Assembly (NCBI GenBank): GCA_002839605.1
Contig: PGYK01000002.1
Span: 124,001 to 188,000 of the forward strand
Reading direction: 5' to 3'
Length of the DNA stretch: 64,000 nt
Source: Methanomicrobiales archaeon HGW-Methanomicrobiales-3
Lineage (GTDB): Archaea > Halobacteriota > Methanomicrobia > Methanomicrobiales > Methanospirillaceae
Shown here: positions 51,471 to 61,494 of the stretch, piece after piece
How positions within the stretch are numbered: position 1 is the first letter of the stretch
Layout: each line of letters opens with the position of its first letter
The notes under the pieces: model-generated
Databases searched by the model: none
What the model was told of the DNA's origin: nothing
Seen by the model: the letters and a program-made list of their open reading frames with translations, nothing else
Made by a program: the position numbers and the translations under genes

Positions 51471-52727
51471 ATGCCAGAACCGCACATCAACCCCTGGTCA
51501 GGCACCCCGTCCCTGGATATCGAAAAGACGTTTGCCGAATTCGGAATCGACCCCATAGCCCCGGTCATGGATGAACTCCCTGAGGCCCCGTACTTCATGC
51601 GCCGGGGCATCGTGGTCGGCCACCGCGACTACCGTCCCATCGCGCAGGCGATCCGGAACAAAACGCCTTTTCATATCCTGACCGGGTTCATGCCGAGCGG
51701 CCACCCGCACCTCGGTCACCTGATGGTGATGAAGGAGGTGGTCTGGCACGTGCAGCAGGGCGGCAACGGGTACATCACCATCGCCGACCGGGAAGCCCAC
51801 GCGGTCCGGGGTCTTTCGTGGGAGAAGTGCGACGAGTTCGGGCGCGAGTACCTCGCCTGCCTTTATGCTCTCGGGTTCGAAGGCACCACCTTCTTCCAGA
51901 GCCGGAACAACCGGCTCAAGGACCTGGCGTTCGAGGCGGCAACGAAAGTCAACTTCTCGGAACTGGCGGCCATCTACGGCTTCGGTCCCGAGACCGATCT
52001 CGCCCATGCGGATGCCGTGATCACGCAGGTTGCCGATATTCTCTATCCCCAGATCGACCGCGAGCCGGCGCCAACGCTGGTGCCGGTCGGGGTTGACCAG
52101 GACCCGCACATCCGGCTCACCCGGGGCATTGCCCACAAGATGCGGATGTTCACGGTCGAGGAGCGGGACGGGTACATCAGCGTCCGGTCCAAGAATGCCC
52201 CCGATGCCGCAATGGGCGCAGTGGCAAAAGCATTCCCGCACGCGAAGAAGTACGAGGGGCACGTGGATATCAAGGGGGCGCAGTGCGTGGATGTTGCGGC
52301 AAAGGTGCGGGAGATCGAGCGGGCGCATGGCGGTTTTGCGTTCTACACGCCCTCGTCCACGTATCATATCTTCATGCCCGGCCTTACCGGAGGGAAGATG
52401 TCAAGCAGTATTCCCGAGAGTATCATCTCCTTCTACGAGACCGAGGCGGTGGTGAGAAAGAAGGTGATGAGCGGGATCACCGGGGGAAGGATGACGCTTG
52501 AAGAGCAGAAGCGGCTTGGCGGCGAGCCGGACAAGTGCTCGATCTTCCTCCTCAACCTCTTCCACATGGTAACGGACGATGCGGAACTGGCTGAGATTAA
52601 GCGGAAGTGCATGGCCGGCGAGGTCACCTGCGGCCAGTGCAAGAAGGATACCGCCGAGCGGGTGGTGGCATTCTTAAAGGATTTCCGGGAGAAGATGGAC
52701 GCATGTGCAGACAGGATTGTGATGTGA
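51471..52727 (+). CDS. trpS: Tryptophanyl-tRNA synthetase
   Basis: The 418-residue class I enzyme of archaeal/eukaryotic type starts MPEPHINPWSGTPSLDIEKT, including the 'WSG' N-terminal motif. The HIGH-like motif is GFMPSGHPHLGHLMV near residue 70, and the KMSKS-like motif is GGKMSSSIPES near 305. Other conserved parts are VPVGVDQDPHIRLTRGIAHK and ITGGRMTLEEQKRLGGEPDK. It charges tRNA-Trp. ATG 51471 is 7 bp after endA, and pheS follows after 1 bp, so these genes form one operon. Confidence 0.95.
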   Translation: MPEPHINPWSGTPSLDIEKTFAEFGIDPIAPVMDELPEAPYFMRRGIVVGHRDYRPIAQAIRNKTPFHILTGFMPSGHPHLGHLMVMKEVVWHVQQGGNGYITIADREAHAVRGLSWEKCDEFGREYLACLYALGFEGTTFFQSRNNRLKDLAFEAATKVNFSELAAIYGFGPETDLAHADAVITQVADILYPQIDREPAPTLVPVGVDQDPHIRLTRGIAHKMRMFTVEERDGYISVRSKNAPDAAMGAVAKAFPHAKKYEGHVDIKGAQCVDVAAKVREIERAHGGFAFYTPSSTYHIFMPGLTGGKMSSSIPESIISFYETEAVVRKKVMSGITGGRMTLEEQKRLGGEPDKCSIFLLNLFHMVTDDAELAEIKRKCMAGEVTCGQCKKDTAERVVAFLKDFREKMDACADRIVM

Positions 52728-52728
52728 G

Positions 52729-54171
52729 ATGGCGGAACTGACCCAGAACGAGAAGCGGTTGCTGGCACTCCTTGCAACAGAGAAGAAGGCGGATGCCCCG
52801 CACCTTGCCGGGCTCCTTGATGCTACCCCCGAAGCAGTGGTGCAGTGGGCTCACCTTGCACAGGACAACGGGCTTGCCACGGTTGAGCGGATTGTTGCAA
52901 AAGAGTTTGTGTACACGGATGAGGGGAAGACCTGCAAACAAGACGGCCTCCCCGAGACACGGCTCCTCCGGTTTATCCTGCCCGGCACCACTCTTGCCGA
53001 CCTCCAGAAACACGAGGCGTTCAGGATCGGGTTTGGCCAGCTCCGGAAAAAGGGCCTCATCAAGGTCGAGGGCACCTCCGTTACCCAAGTTGCCGGAGCC
53101 TCCACGGACGCGGATGAAGCAGCACTCCACCATCCCACTGCTGCCGACCCGAAGACAAAGGAACTCATCAAACGCGGGATCCTGCGGGAGGAGGAGACCG
53201 TCCGGTACGCCATTGCCATCACTCCTGAAGGGCTTGCCCTCGCAGGAAAAGGCCTCGACCTCCGCGAGGAGACCGGCACGCTCACCCGCGAACAGATCAT
53301 CTCCGGCGGGTGGAAGAGCCTCAACCTGCGGAAATATGATGTGACCAAGCTCCCGAAGAAGGCGTATCCCGGCAAGGTCCACCCCTACCAGCGGATCATC
53401 GGCGAGATGCGCGAGATCCTCCTCGAAATGGGATTCGAGGAACTGTACGGCGGCATCGTCCAGCAGTCTTTCTGGAACTTCGACGCCCTCTTCCAGCCGC
53501 AGGACCACCCGGCCCGCGAGATGCAGGACACCTTCTACCTCAACGAGACCCTCCCGCTCCCGCCGGGGTACGAGAAGGTGAAGGCCATGCACATCTCCGG
53601 CGGGGAAACCTCATCCACCGGCTGGGGCGGAACGTGGAAGGAGGAGAAGGCCGAGCAGTGCGTGCTCCGCACCCATACCACGAGCGTCTCGATCCAGCAC
53701 CTTGCAAAGAACCCGAATCCGCCGGTCAAGGCGTTCTGTGTCGGGAGAGTGTACCGGCGCGAGACCATCGACACCACCCACCTTGCCGAGTTCGAGCAGC
53801 TCGAAGGGATCGTGATGGACGAGGATGTCTCGTTTGCCAACCTGCTCGGGATCCTCCGCGAGTTCTACAACCGGATGGGCTTCGAGAGCGTCCGGTTCAA
53901 ACCCTCGTTCTACCCTTACACCGAACCCAGTCTTGATGCTGAGGTGTACGTTGACGGGATCGGCTGGATCGAGATGGGCGGCGCCGGGGTCTTCCGCGAG
54001 GAGGTCACCGCACCGATCGGGATCCAGTTCCCGGTCCTTGCCTGGGGCCTTGGCGTGAGCCGGATCGCGATGCTCCGGCTCGGCTTAAAGGACCTCCGGC
54101 TCCTGCATAAGAGCGACGTGGCATTCCTCCGGGAAACGCCCTCGTTACGGAAGGCAAAGGGAGGTATCTGA
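52729..54171 (+). CDS. pheS: Phenylalanyl-tRNA synthetase alpha subunit
   Basis: The 480-residue archaeal-type PheS has N-terminal winged-helix repeats ([20 protein letters not shown]). The class II core follows, with motif 1 region [20 protein letters not shown], motif 2 [18 protein letters not shown] and [20 protein letters not shown], and motif 3 [18 protein letters not shown]. It forms the catalytic part of the alpha2beta2 enzyme. It lies 1 bp after trpS and 1 bp before pheT. Confidence 0.96.
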   Translation: MAELTQNEKRLLALLATEKKADAPHLAGLLDATPEAVVQWAHLAQDNGLATVERIVAKEFVYTDEGKTCKQDGLPETRLLRFILPGTTLADLQKHEAFRIGFGQLRKKGLIKVEGTSVTQVAGASTDADEAALHHPTAADPKTKELIKRGILREEETVRYAIAITPEGLALAGKGLDLREETGTLTREQIISGGWKSLNLRKYDVTKLPKKAYPGKVHPYQRIIGEMREILLEMGFEELYGGIVQQSFWNFDALFQPQDHPAREMQDTFYLNETLPLPPGYEKVKAMHISGGETSSTGWGGTWKEEKAEQCVLRTHTTSVSIQHLAKNPNPPVKAFCVGRVYRRETIDTTHLAEFEQLEGIVMDEDVSFANLLGILREFYNRMGFESVRFKPSFYPYTEPSLDAEVYVDGIGWIEMGGAGVFREEVTAPIGIQFPVLAWGLGVSRIAMLRLGLKDLRLLHKSDVAFLRETPSLRKAKGGI

Positions 54172-54172
54172 C

Positions 54173-55801
54173 ATGGCAGTTATCACCCTCCCCTACAAGT
54201 ATCTCGAACGGCTCACCCGCACCGACCGGAAGACGATCTTAGAGAAAGTCCCGCTCATCGGGTCGGACGTGGAACGGACCGAAGAGGACCATGCGGACGT
54301 GGAGTTCTTCCCGGACCGCCCGGATCTCTTCAGTCCCGAAGGGGTTGCCCGGGCCATGCGGGGCTTTCTTGAGATCGAGACCGGCCTGCCGTCCTATTCG
54401 GTCAAGCCGTCCGGAATCTCGTTCACGGTCGATCCCCAGCTTGCAGAGATCCGCCCGGTGCTCGGCGCAGCGGTCATCCGCGGCGTGCAGTTCGACGATG
54501 AGTCGATCCAGAGCATCATGTCCCTGCAGGAGTCGCTCCACTGGGCGGTAGGCCGGGGCCGGAGCAAGGTCGCCATTGGTATCCACGACATGGATACGGT
54601 CAAACCGCCGTTCCATTACATTGCCTCGCGCCGCAGCCGGGGTTTCATCCCGCTCGACTTTACCGGGAAGATGACGATGGACGAGATCCTCGAGAAGCAC
54701 CCGAAGGGCCGGGACTACGCGAAGATCGTGAAGGATTTCCCGCTCTTCCCGCTGATCGTGGACGACGACGACCATGTTCTATCGTTCCCGCCGATCATCA
54801 ACGGCGAGCGGACCCGCGTCACCATTGATACCAAGAATATCCTCTTAGACACGACCGGCACCGACAAACGGGCAGTCGCGGTTGCCGTCAACATCATCTG
54901 CACGGCGATGGCAGAGGCAGGAGCGACCATCGAGAGCGTGGAGATCGGTGGAGTCCAGACCCCCACGCTCGCCCCCGCGGAGCGGACCGTCAGTGTTGCA
55001 GAATGCTCCCGGCTTCTCGGGGTTGACCTGGCCGCCCCGCAGATGGCAAAACTCCTCAGAAAGATGCGGTTTGGCGCTGAACCCTCCGGTGCGGAGCAGG
55101 TGAAGGTGCAGGTACCGTGCTACCGGGCCGACATCATGCACGACTGGGACCTCTTTGAGGACGTGGCGATCGCGTACGGGTATGACCGGCTCGAAAGCCA
55201 GCCCCCGAAGACTTTCACGGTGGGTAAACCCCACCCGGTGCAGGTCAATGCAGCCCTTGCCCGCGAGGCGTTCTGCGGACTTGGCTATCTTGAAGTGATG
55301 CCGTTCACGCTCACGAACGAGGGGGTGCTCTACCAGAAGATGCAGCGGGAAGAGAAGAAGGGCGTCCTCCACGTGATGCACCCGATCAGCATCGAGAATA
55401 CCGTGGTCAGGACCGAACTTCTGCCGCTGCTCCTCGAGTTCCTCACCATCAACCGTCACCGCGAGCTTCCCCAGCGCCTCTTCACCGTGGGCGATGTGGT
55501 GCTGGACTGTAAAACCCACCAGCAGGCAGCCGGTGTCAGCACGCATCCCGATGCAGACTTCTCGGAAGCCTATGCTTCAGCCGATGCGGTGCTCCACGAG
55601 CTCTCCATCGATTACACCGTGAAAGAATCTGCCGACCCGGCATTCATCGACGGGCGGCGGGGCGATATTATCGTGAACGGAAAAAAGGCTGGCGTGTTTG
55701 GCGAGATCCATCCCGCCGTACTTGTCGCGTTCGAGCTCGAGCACTCCGCTGCTGCGTTCGAGTTCGACCTCAGAGCCGTACCGGGATACCCCGGCGCCTG
55801 A
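54173..55801 (+). CDS. pheT: Phenylalanyl-tRNA synthetase beta subunit
   Basis: The 542-residue archaeal/eukaryotic-type (short) PheT begins [20 protein letters not shown]. It has the B3/B4 editing region ([40 protein letters not shown]), the B5 domain ([29 protein letters not shown] region) and the catalytic-like C-domain ([20 protein letters not shown]). It lies 1 bp after pheS. Its last 32 bp overlap the 3' end of hisF on the opposite strand. Confidence 0.96.
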   Translation: MAVITLPYKYLERLTRTDRKTILEKVPLIGSDVERTEEDHADVEFFPDRPDLFSPEGVARAMRGFLEIETGLPSYSVKPSGISFTVDPQLAEIRPVLGAAVIRGVQFDDESIQSIMSLQESLHWAVGRGRSKVAIGIHDMDTVKPPFHYIASRRSRGFIPLDFTGKMTMDEILEKHPKGRDYAKIVKDFPLFPLIVDDDDHVLSFPPIINGERTRVTIDTKNILLDTTGTDKRAVAVAVNIICTAMAEAGATIESVEIGGVQTPTLAPAERTVSVAECSRLLGVDLAAPQMAKLLRKMRFGAEPSGAEQVKVQVPCYRADIMHDWDLFEDVAIAYGYDRLESQPPKTFTVGKPHPVQVNAALAREAFCGLGYLEVMPFTLTNEGVLYQKMQREEKKGVLHVMHPISIENTVVRTELLPLLLEFLTINRHRELPQRLFTVGDVVLDCKTHQQAAGVSTHPDADFSEAYASADAVLHELSIDYTVKESADPAFIDGRRGDIIVNGKKAGVFGEIHPAVLVAFELEHSAAAFEFDLRAVPGYPGA

Positions 55802-56576
55802 GATACTCTTTAACCTCTTTTACCGTGAACTCGCCGTAGTGGAAGACGCTTGCCGCAAGGCAGGCATCCGCCTTTCCTTTCGTGAACCCGTCGTAGAAAT
55901 GCTCAAGGGTCCCGACACCGCCACTGGCAACCACGGGGATGCCGACCGCATCGGAGATCGCAGCCGTGACCGGGATGTCGAACCCGTCTTTTGTGCCGTC
56001 GGTCTCCATGCTGGTCAAGAGGATCTCACCCGCACCCCGGTCCTCGGCCTCCTTTGCCCATGCAATGGCATCGATGCCGGTCGGCTTGCTGCCGCCATAG
56101 ATGACCACCTCGTACCAGCAGATCCTGCCATCGGGCAGGTGGATGATCGTAACCCCCGGCTTTGGCGTGTAATTTCTCTTCACATCGATTGCAGCAACAA
56201 TGCACTGGGTGCCGAACGTTTTTGCACCCCGCGTGATGAGCGAAGGGTCCTGGATGGCGCTGGTGTTCATGCTGACCTTGTCGGCACCTGCCCGGAGGAT
56301 CTGTTGGATGTCGTCAACGGACCGGATGCCGCCACCAACCGTGAGCGGCAGAAAGAGCTGGTCGGCAGCCCGCTTGATGACATCGATGATGATGGCGCGC
56401 TTCTCGGTTGAGGCGGTGATATCGAGAAATACCACTTCATCTGCGCCCTGTTCGTTGTACCGGCTGGCAAGTTCCACCGGGTCCCCGGCATCGCGGAGCC
56501 CGACGAAGTTTGTCCCTTTTACGACCCTGCCGTCCTTTAAGTCAAGGCACGGGATGATGCGGCGTGTCAGTACCAT
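55770..56576 (-). CDS. hisF: Imidazole glycerol phosphate synthase subunit HisF
   Basis: The 268-residue TIM barrel begins [20 protein letters not shown] (catalytic Asp in CLDLKDG). It has [56 protein letters not shown], the second catalytic Asp in [16 protein letters not shown], and [18 protein letters not shown]. It closes the imidazole ring in histidine synthesis using ammonia from HisH, which is not in the window. Its 3' end overlaps pheT convergently by 32 bp. Confidence 0.96.
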   Translation of the reverse strand: MVLTRRIIPCLDLKDGRVVKGTNFVGLRDAGDPVELASRYNEQGADEVVFLDITASTEKRAIIIDVIKRAADQLFLPLTVGGGIRSVDDIQQILRAGADKVSMNTSAIQDPSLITRGAKTFGTQCIVAAIDVKRNYTPKPGVTIIHLPDGRICWYEVVIYGGSKPTGIDAIAWAKEAEDRGAGEILLTSMETDGTKDGFDIPVTAAISDAVGIPVVASGGVGTLEHFYDGFTKGKADACLAASVFHYGEFTVKEVKEYLRRRGIPVRL

Positions 56577-56722
56577 GATATCCTGATTTGGTCGGGGGAT
56601 CCTATCTAGATTTCCAAACCCGTGTGCAGCGCACGGAGTTTTTATGATGCCTGCCGCCCCTATTGTTAGGGTAGTCAGTACAAGGGGCAGGCCGGTATCC
56701 GGCTCCCGTTTCGAGGATGTTC

Positions 56723-57949
56723 ATGAGCTCAGGAAAACTCAAGATCGAATGGGCTGCGCAGTACATGCCGGTGCTCGCCGCCATCAAAAAACAGTTCGTC
56801 AAGGAAAAACCGTTTGCGGGTATGACGATTGGCATGGCGCTCCATGTCGAGGCCAAGACCGCAAACCTCGTCACCACGCTCGCCGCGGGCGGTGCCACGG
56901 TGCACATCACCGGTTGCAACCCGCTCTCCACGCAGGATGATGTGGCTGAAGCCCTCAACAAGGTCAAGAACGTGCACTGCTATGCCAAACGGGCATGCAC
57001 GACTGAAGAGTACTACGACGCCATCAACCAGGTGCTGGATGCAAAACCGACCATCACCATCGATGACGGGATGGACCTTATCCACTATATCCACACCAAG
57101 CGCCGCGATCTCTTAAAGAAGGTCATCGGCGGGTGCGAGGAGACCACCACCGGTATCCACCGGCTCAAGGCAATGGCCGCCGAGGGCAAACTGGAATTCC
57201 CGGTCGTTGCGGTCAACGACACCCCCATGAAGCACTTCTTTGACAATGTCCACGGCACCGGGGAGAGTGTCCTCTCTTCGATCATGATCACGACCAACAC
57301 CCTGATTGCCGGGAAGTATTTCGTTGTCGCGGGTTACGGCTACTGCGGCCGCGGGCTTGCCCGGAAGGCCCACGGGCTTGGCGCCAAGGTCATCGTCACC
57401 GAGATCGATCCCCGCCGCGCTCTTGAGGCGCACATGGACGGGTTCATGGTCATGACCATGGAGGATGCCGCGGCAATCGGTGACATCTTTGTCACGACAA
57501 CCGGCAACTGTGCGGTCATTGGAAAGAAGCAGTTTGCAAAACTCAAAGACGGCGCCATTCTCGCCAATGCCGGTCACTTCAATGTCGAGATCGACCTTGA
57601 ATGGCTCCACAAGAACGCGGACAAGGTCATTGTGCGCGACGGCATCGAGACGTTCGTGCTCGGGAAGAGGTCCGTTCACGTCCTTGCCGAAGGCCGGCTC
57701 GTGAACCTCGCCACCCCCAAGGGCATGGGTCACCCGATTGAGGTCATGGACTTAAGTTTCGCCCTCCAGGCGCTCTGCACCCTTCACATTGCAAAGAACG
57801 GCAAGAAGATGAAAGGCGGCGTGTACGATGTGCCAAACGAAATCGACGAGCAGGTGGCAAACCTCAAGCTCGCGTCGCTTGGGCTCTCCATCGATTCACT
57901 GACAGCAGCCCAGAAGAAGTACGGGTGCAGCTGGGATATCGGGACGTAA
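56723..57949 (+). CDS. ahcY: S-adenosylhomocysteine hydrolase family protein
   Basis: From ATG 56723 (GAGG 7 nt upstream; ATG 56717 is also in frame) the product has 408 residues. Signatures include HITGCNPLSTQDDVAEAL, the substrate-binding segment FPVVAVNDTPMKHFFDNVHG, the NAD-binding loop FVVAGYGYCGRGLARKAHGL and TGNCAVIGKKQFAKLKDGAI. It belongs to the shorter archaeal type; in methanogens such enzymes may act on S-inosylhomocysteine formed by a deaminase step, and this cannot be settled from sequence. It recycles the product of SAM-dependent methylation. Confidence 0.94.
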   Translation: MSSGKLKIEWAAQYMPVLAAIKKQFVKEKPFAGMTIGMALHVEAKTANLVTTLAAGGATVHITGCNPLSTQDDVAEALNKVKNVHCYAKRACTTEEYYDAINQVLDAKPTITIDDGMDLIHYIHTKRRDLLKKVIGGCEETTTGIHRLKAMAAEGKLEFPVVAVNDTPMKHFFDNVHGTGESVLSSIMITTNTLIAGKYFVVAGYGYCGRGLARKAHGLGAKVIVTEIDPRRALEAHMDGFMVMTMEDAAAIGDIFVTTTGNCAVIGKKQFAKLKDGAILANAGHFNVEIDLEWLHKNADKVIVRDGIETFVLGKRSVHVLAEGRLVNLATPKGMGHPIEVMDLSFALQALCTLHIAKNGKKMKGGVYDVPNEIDEQVANLKLASLGLSIDSLTAAQKKYGCSWDIGT

Positions 57950-57991
57950 ATAGACGATCCATATTCTTTTTTCACATTGATTGCGTCCAGA

Positions 57992-58001
57992 TTTTTTTTT
58001 T
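57992..58001 (+). terminator. Poly-T terminator after ahcY
   Basis: Ten T residues, 43 bp after the ahcY stop; a shorter T-run lies at 57966. Confidence 0.5.
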
Positions 58002-58174
58002 ATCACCCGGCTTGTTATCCTGAACGGGATTCCGGTTCTATTCAATTAAACGAGCGGGTTCCCCCCAGTCCCCCCGTCCATCAGAACTGCCGCCACGGGC
58101 ACGCAGTTCTTCAGGGGGGGTTCCTTAAAAAAAATTTGTATTTCCTGTTGGTTAAAAACAGACAATTCTGTTAA

Positions 58175-58238
58175 AACCGTAATTGAGGCCGCCGCGGGGG
58201 CGCCCAGTCGGGGGCGGCGGAGTTCATCGTAATGGGGG
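58175..58238 (+). repeat. Palindromic repeat B, copy 5
   Basis: AACCGTAATTGAGGCCGCCG, then CGGGGGCGCCCAGTCGGGG and AGTTCATCGTAATGGGGG. A hairpin TGGGGGC/GCCCCCA follows at 58241-58260. Apart from this, 57950-58318 holds G- and C-runs (such as 58057-58068 and 58115-58120) and no gene. Confidence 0.8.
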
Positions 58239-58318
58239 TTTGGGGGCGAAATAGCCCCCATCAACGTGTTTACCGTAATCCAGGTTACCCACACAGATCA
58301 GCAAAGAGCCAAAAACCC

Positions 58319-59167
58319 TCACCCCTCCCGTCCCGCGAACAGGTACTCCTGCGCATACCCGCAGTACTCCCCGAAATGCTCCCGCGCAAACCGGCGGATG
58401 GTATCGTATTCCCGAATTGTGAGAGGAGCACCAGTGGCAAGATCCGGAAGATAGTGCTCCTGCATGATCCGGCGGATCCAGACATCGACCGGGAACGCCT
58501 CGTACTTCTGGAACGCAAAGAGAAGGATACAGTCCGCGGCTTTCGGGCCGATACCGTGCAGTTTTGTCACCTCCTTTCTGGCTTCCTCGTACGGGAGCTT
58601 GTGAACCTTCTTCTCCCATACCCCTGCATCGGTGACGGTGCAGGACGTGCCGAACACGTACGGCTGCCGGTACCCGAGCCGGCATTCCGTGAGCCCGTTA
58701 TGCCCCCCGCAGGCAATGATGCCCGGTTCCGGAAAGGAATAATACGTTGTCCCCTCACATTCGATCGGTTTTCCATACCGCTTTGCGATGGCGGCGATGC
58801 GGCGTCGGATCGTGGGGATGTTGGAGTTCGTTGCGCAGATATACGATGCCGTGCACTCCCAGGCCGGCTGGCGGACGAGGCGCAGGCCCCGGTTTTTGAT
58901 GATCGATGCATGGATGAAATCATCGCAGTCAACGGAGCGAAGGACCGCGTCAAGGTTGGTGTCGAGCGAGAAATAGTGGCGGATGAACGATGCCGGTGCG
59001 CCCCGGAACGTGAGGGTGTCCCCGTCCTGCCGGATTTTAATGACCCTGTCCGTAACCACCCCGCACCACCAGCCATCCGTGGCCCGGTCCCAGCGGAAGA
59101 CCTGCCCGCAGGAGAGCGTTGCGTCAAGGTTGAATGGCTGGTCGGGTTTCAGGGTAAGTGTCGGCAT
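58319..59167 (-). CDS. ogg: 8-oxoguanine DNA glycosylase (OGG1-like)
   Basis: The 282-residue protein starts MPTLTLKPDQPFNLDATLSC; the pattern GQVFRW, just after, is the OGG N-terminal block. The helix-hairpin-helix is VTKLHGIGPKAADCILLFAF with the catalytic Lys in GIGPKAAD, and the catalytic Asp is in FPVDVWIRRIM. Both residues are in register with OGG1. It removes 8-oxoguanine and nicks the strand (bifunctional). ATG 59167 is preferred to the earlier frame start because OGG homology begins there. Confidence 0.93.
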   Translation of the reverse strand: MPTLTLKPDQPFNLDATLSCGQVFRWDRATDGWWCGVVTDRVIKIRQDGDTLTFRGAPASFIRHYFSLDTNLDAVLRSVDCDDFIHASIIKNRGLRLVRQPAWECTASYICATNSNIPTIRRRIAAIAKRYGKPIECEGTTYYSFPEPGIIACGGHNGLTECRLGYRQPYVFGTSCTVTDAGVWEKKVHKLPYEEARKEVTKLHGIGPKAADCILLFAFQKYEAFPVDVWIRRIMQEHYLPDLATGAPLTIREYDTIRRFAREHFGEYCGYAQEYLFAGREG

Positions 59168-59307
59168 GCGTGATCCGGTGAACTCCGGTTTGTGCTGCGA
59201 TCTTATTATCCTTGATTTTGCCGCACCTGCGCACATGCCCGGCCGGGTTTTCGTGGCTGACTACTGATCTTTGGGTGGCCCGGGATCCCGGATCAGAACG
59301 AATAGGC

Positions 59308-59320
59308 TTTTAATATATAA
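59308..59320 (+). promoter_or_regulatory. TATA box of the 108-residue gene
   Basis: TTTAATATATAA, with ATG 59338 about 25 bp from its centre, gives a leaderless message and sets the start codon. Confidence 0.55.
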
Positions 59321-59337
59321 ATCAAATGTTGAGTACT

Positions 59338-59664
59338 ATGGAACTTGTTGAGAGCCTGAAGGAATTCATTGAAGAAGGGCAGGACTGGGAGCGCAAGAAC
59401 ACGTCGGTCAAGGGAGTCTCGATCATCCGCCTCCCGCAGTACAAGAACCGGCCGGCATCCCTTGCCATCGACATCAACCCCGTTGGCGAGACCGGTCTCC
59501 CGATGAAGAAGAAGGGTATCATGATCATGAGCGCGGGGGAACTCCAGGCATTCCGCGAGGTCTTTAAAAACGAGAAACTCGACAATCTCATGAAGGTGCT
59601 CGAGGACGTTACCGGAAAGAAACCCGCGGGAAAAGCAGCTAAGCCCGATGTTGTCCAGATCTGA
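59338..59664 (+). CDS. Conserved small archaeal protein, unknown function
   Basis: The 108-residue protein begins MELVESLKEFIEEGQDWERK. It has a beta hairpin region (IRLPQYKNRPASLAIDINPV, KKKGIMIMSAGELQAFREVF) and a Lys/Ala-rich tail (KKPAGKAAKPD). This looks like the conserved methanogen hypothetical family with a compact beta-alpha fold and possible nucleic-acid binding. ATG 59338 is preferred to ATG 59326 because of the TATA box distance. A lipoprotein gene follows 13 bp later. Confidence 0.7.
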   Translation: MELVESLKEFIEEGQDWERKNTSVKGVSIIRLPQYKNRPASLAIDINPVGETGLPMKKKGIMIMSAGELQAFREVFKNEKLDNLMKVLEDVTGKKPAGKAAKPDVVQI

Positions 59665-59677
59665 ACCGGACGGAGTG

Positions 59678-60166
59678 ATGCGTATCAGCAGTTGGAAAAT
59701 TGTCTGTTTAATCTGCCTGGTTATGGCAGTTCTCCTGAGCGGATGCCTTGGAGAGCGGACGTCCCCACAAACAAATGATCAACCGCCAGTAATCTTTGTT
59801 GATTACCAGCGGACCGGTGGCATTGCCGGGGTGAATGACCGGGTTGTCATCTTTGATAACGGTGTTGCGCTGGTCTCGACCCGGAAGATGACAACCGAGA
59901 TCGCGCTCAACCAGACCGAGCTTGATAAAATCAACTTGCTCTTCACCACAAGTGATTTTCTGGCTTTCGAAGGGAACTATACTTCCGGACGGGGCGGGGC
60001 GGATCTCCTGCAGTACCGTATCAGTTATTACGAAAAGACTGTCCAGACCGAGGATACGGCAATCCCTGTCAGGATGCAGCCGATCATTGATGAGATGAAC
60101 CAAATCGTTGCAGAAACCCTCGTTACTGCAAGGGCGGGATCGTCGCTTCCCCACATCATCCCGTAA
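59678..60166 (+). CDS. Lipoprotein, unknown function
   Basis: The 162-residue protein starts at ATG 59678 (GGAG just upstream) with signal CLICLVMAVLLSGCLGERTS, a lipobox. The mature part (PPVIFVDYQRTGGIAGVNDR, VVIFDNGVALVSTRKMTTEI, LNQTELDKINLLFTTSDFLA) forms a regular beta structure. It resembles the small domain often seen in archaeal/bacterial lipoproteins that begins 'v.y.RtGGiaG..d.l.i...G' (protealysin-inhibitor or emfourin type). That link is from memory and tentative. Confidence 0.7.
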   Translation: MRISSWKIVCLICLVMAVLLSGCLGERTSPQTNDQPPVIFVDYQRTGGIAGVNDRVVIFDNGVALVSTRKMTTEIALNQTELDKINLLFTTSDFLAFEGNYTSGRGGADLLQYRISYYEKTVQTEDTAIPVRMQPIIDEMNQIVAETLVTARAGSSLPHIIP

Positions 60167-60472
60167 TCCTCATTTTTCCTTAGCATTTTCGGGGCAGCAG
60201 GGTCACGGGCACGCCGGGTTAAAACCTGCCGGGGTGATGCTTCATCTGTTCTGATGGGCACTGAGCCTTCTTTCCGTTAAAAAAAACCTGCCTTTGCGAA
60301 GGAGGGCACGTTTTTGCCTGCATCGATCCCCGGACCTTCCCGGAGTGATTGGAGTTTTCGTGTTCCTGCTGATACCCTGAAGGCACTGCGAACGGGGGTA
60401 GCCCCTATTGGGGGGACAAAGCCAAACAAAGAGCCTTGCGATATTTACCAGGTTTATTGGTGTAAAAAAGGG
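60167..60472. other. Intergenic region without a gene
   Basis: It holds a short CCCC-TATT-GGGG hairpin at 60402-60413, about 60 bp beyond the NifB-like stop, and no supported reading frame. Confidence 0.4.
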
Positions 60473-61363
60473 TTATTTCTCGTACATGCACGACTGGATA
60501 TCATGGCCGAGTTTTCCGATGGCGTCGGCACGGCAGCGCTGGCAGTGGCGCATCTGTTTGACATATTTGCCACACTCGTCCTGCATCTTCCGCTTCATCT
60601 CGGGGGTTGGCGGAGTGATGTGGGCAAACTTGTACTGGGCGATGAGCGGGATGAGGTTGAAATTGTATACTCCCATCTCACCGACCTTTTTGGCGATGGC
60701 CGGGATATGATCCTCGTTGATGCCCGGGATATAGACCGTATTGATCTTGACGAACATCTTGCGTTCGACCGCCATCTCGATACCTTTGAGCTGCTGGGAG
60801 AGGAGAAGTTTCGCGCCCTCGAGACCGGTATAGCGTTTCCCCTCATAATCGACATGCTGGTAGATCTTTGCCCCGATCTCGGGGTCGACAGCGTTGAGGG
60901 TGACGGTGATATTCCCGACATCGTATTTTTGCAGGATATCGATCTTGTCCGGCAGGAGGAGCCCGTTGGTGCTGATGCACTTGATGACATTGGGGTACTG
61001 TTCGTGAAGCCGTTTCAAGGTCTCGAAGGTCTCCTCGTTTGCCAGCGGATCGCCCGGCCCCGCAATGCCGACGACCTTGATGTAGTTGTACTTTTCCACG
61101 ACTTTCTTGACAAGATCCATGGACTCGTCCGGGTTCAGCACCTTGGTCGTGACCCCGGGCCGGCTCTCGTTGACGCAGTCAAAATCCCGGATACAGTAAT
61201 TGCACTGGATATTGCACTTGGGGGCAACCGGGACATGGCACCTGCCAAAACCGTGACATGCTTTCTCGGAAAAGCAGGGGTGTTCCTGGATCTTCCGCAT
61301 TTGTGCCGGGTCCCACTGGACTTTCTTGCCGTTGACTTCAGCAACCCGTATCTCATCAGCCAT
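60473..61363 (-). CDS. nifB: NifB-like radical SAM protein
   Basis: The 296-residue protein begins MADEIRVAEVNGKKVQWDPA. It has HPCFSEKACHGFGRCHVPVA, then the radical SAM cluster APKCNIQCNYCIRDFDC, then VVGIAGPGDPLANEETFETL and a C-terminal Cys set (HCQRCRADAIGKLGHD). This full set of cysteines and the HxFGRxH part match archaeal NifB, which builds the carbide-containing 8Fe precursor (NifB-co) of nitrogenase cofactor. No other nif gene is in the window, and NifB homologues also occur in methanogens not known to fix nitrogen. Confidence 0.9.
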   Translation of the reverse strand: MADEIRVAEVNGKKVQWDPAQMRKIQEHPCFSEKACHGFGRCHVPVAPKCNIQCNYCIRDFDCVNESRPGVTTKVLNPDESMDLVKKVVEKYNYIKVVGIAGPGDPLANEETFETLKRLHEQYPNVIKCISTNGLLLPDKIDILQKYDVGNITVTLNAVDPEIGAKIYQHVDYEGKRYTGLEGAKLLLSQQLKGIEMAVERKMFVKINTVYIPGINEDHIPAIAKKVGEMGVYNFNLIPLIAQYKFAHITPPTPEMKRKMQDECGKYVKQMRHCQRCRADAIGKLGHDIQSCMYEK

Positions 61364-61494
61364 GCTAATCACCAGTACGTTCGCGCTCGTGGTATAAATA
61401 CCGTGCAATTCTGCACGTTTCCTTCATGGATCGGGAGTGCTGGTTCGGCACCTGTATAAACCATCCCTGCCAACGCTCTTTTCAGGAGCCGGGC

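Noticed and set aside
60402-60413. Possible riboswitch hairpin near the NifB-like gene
   Set aside because: Only a single four-base stem is visible, on the downstream side of the gene, and it matches no riboswitch core that I know.
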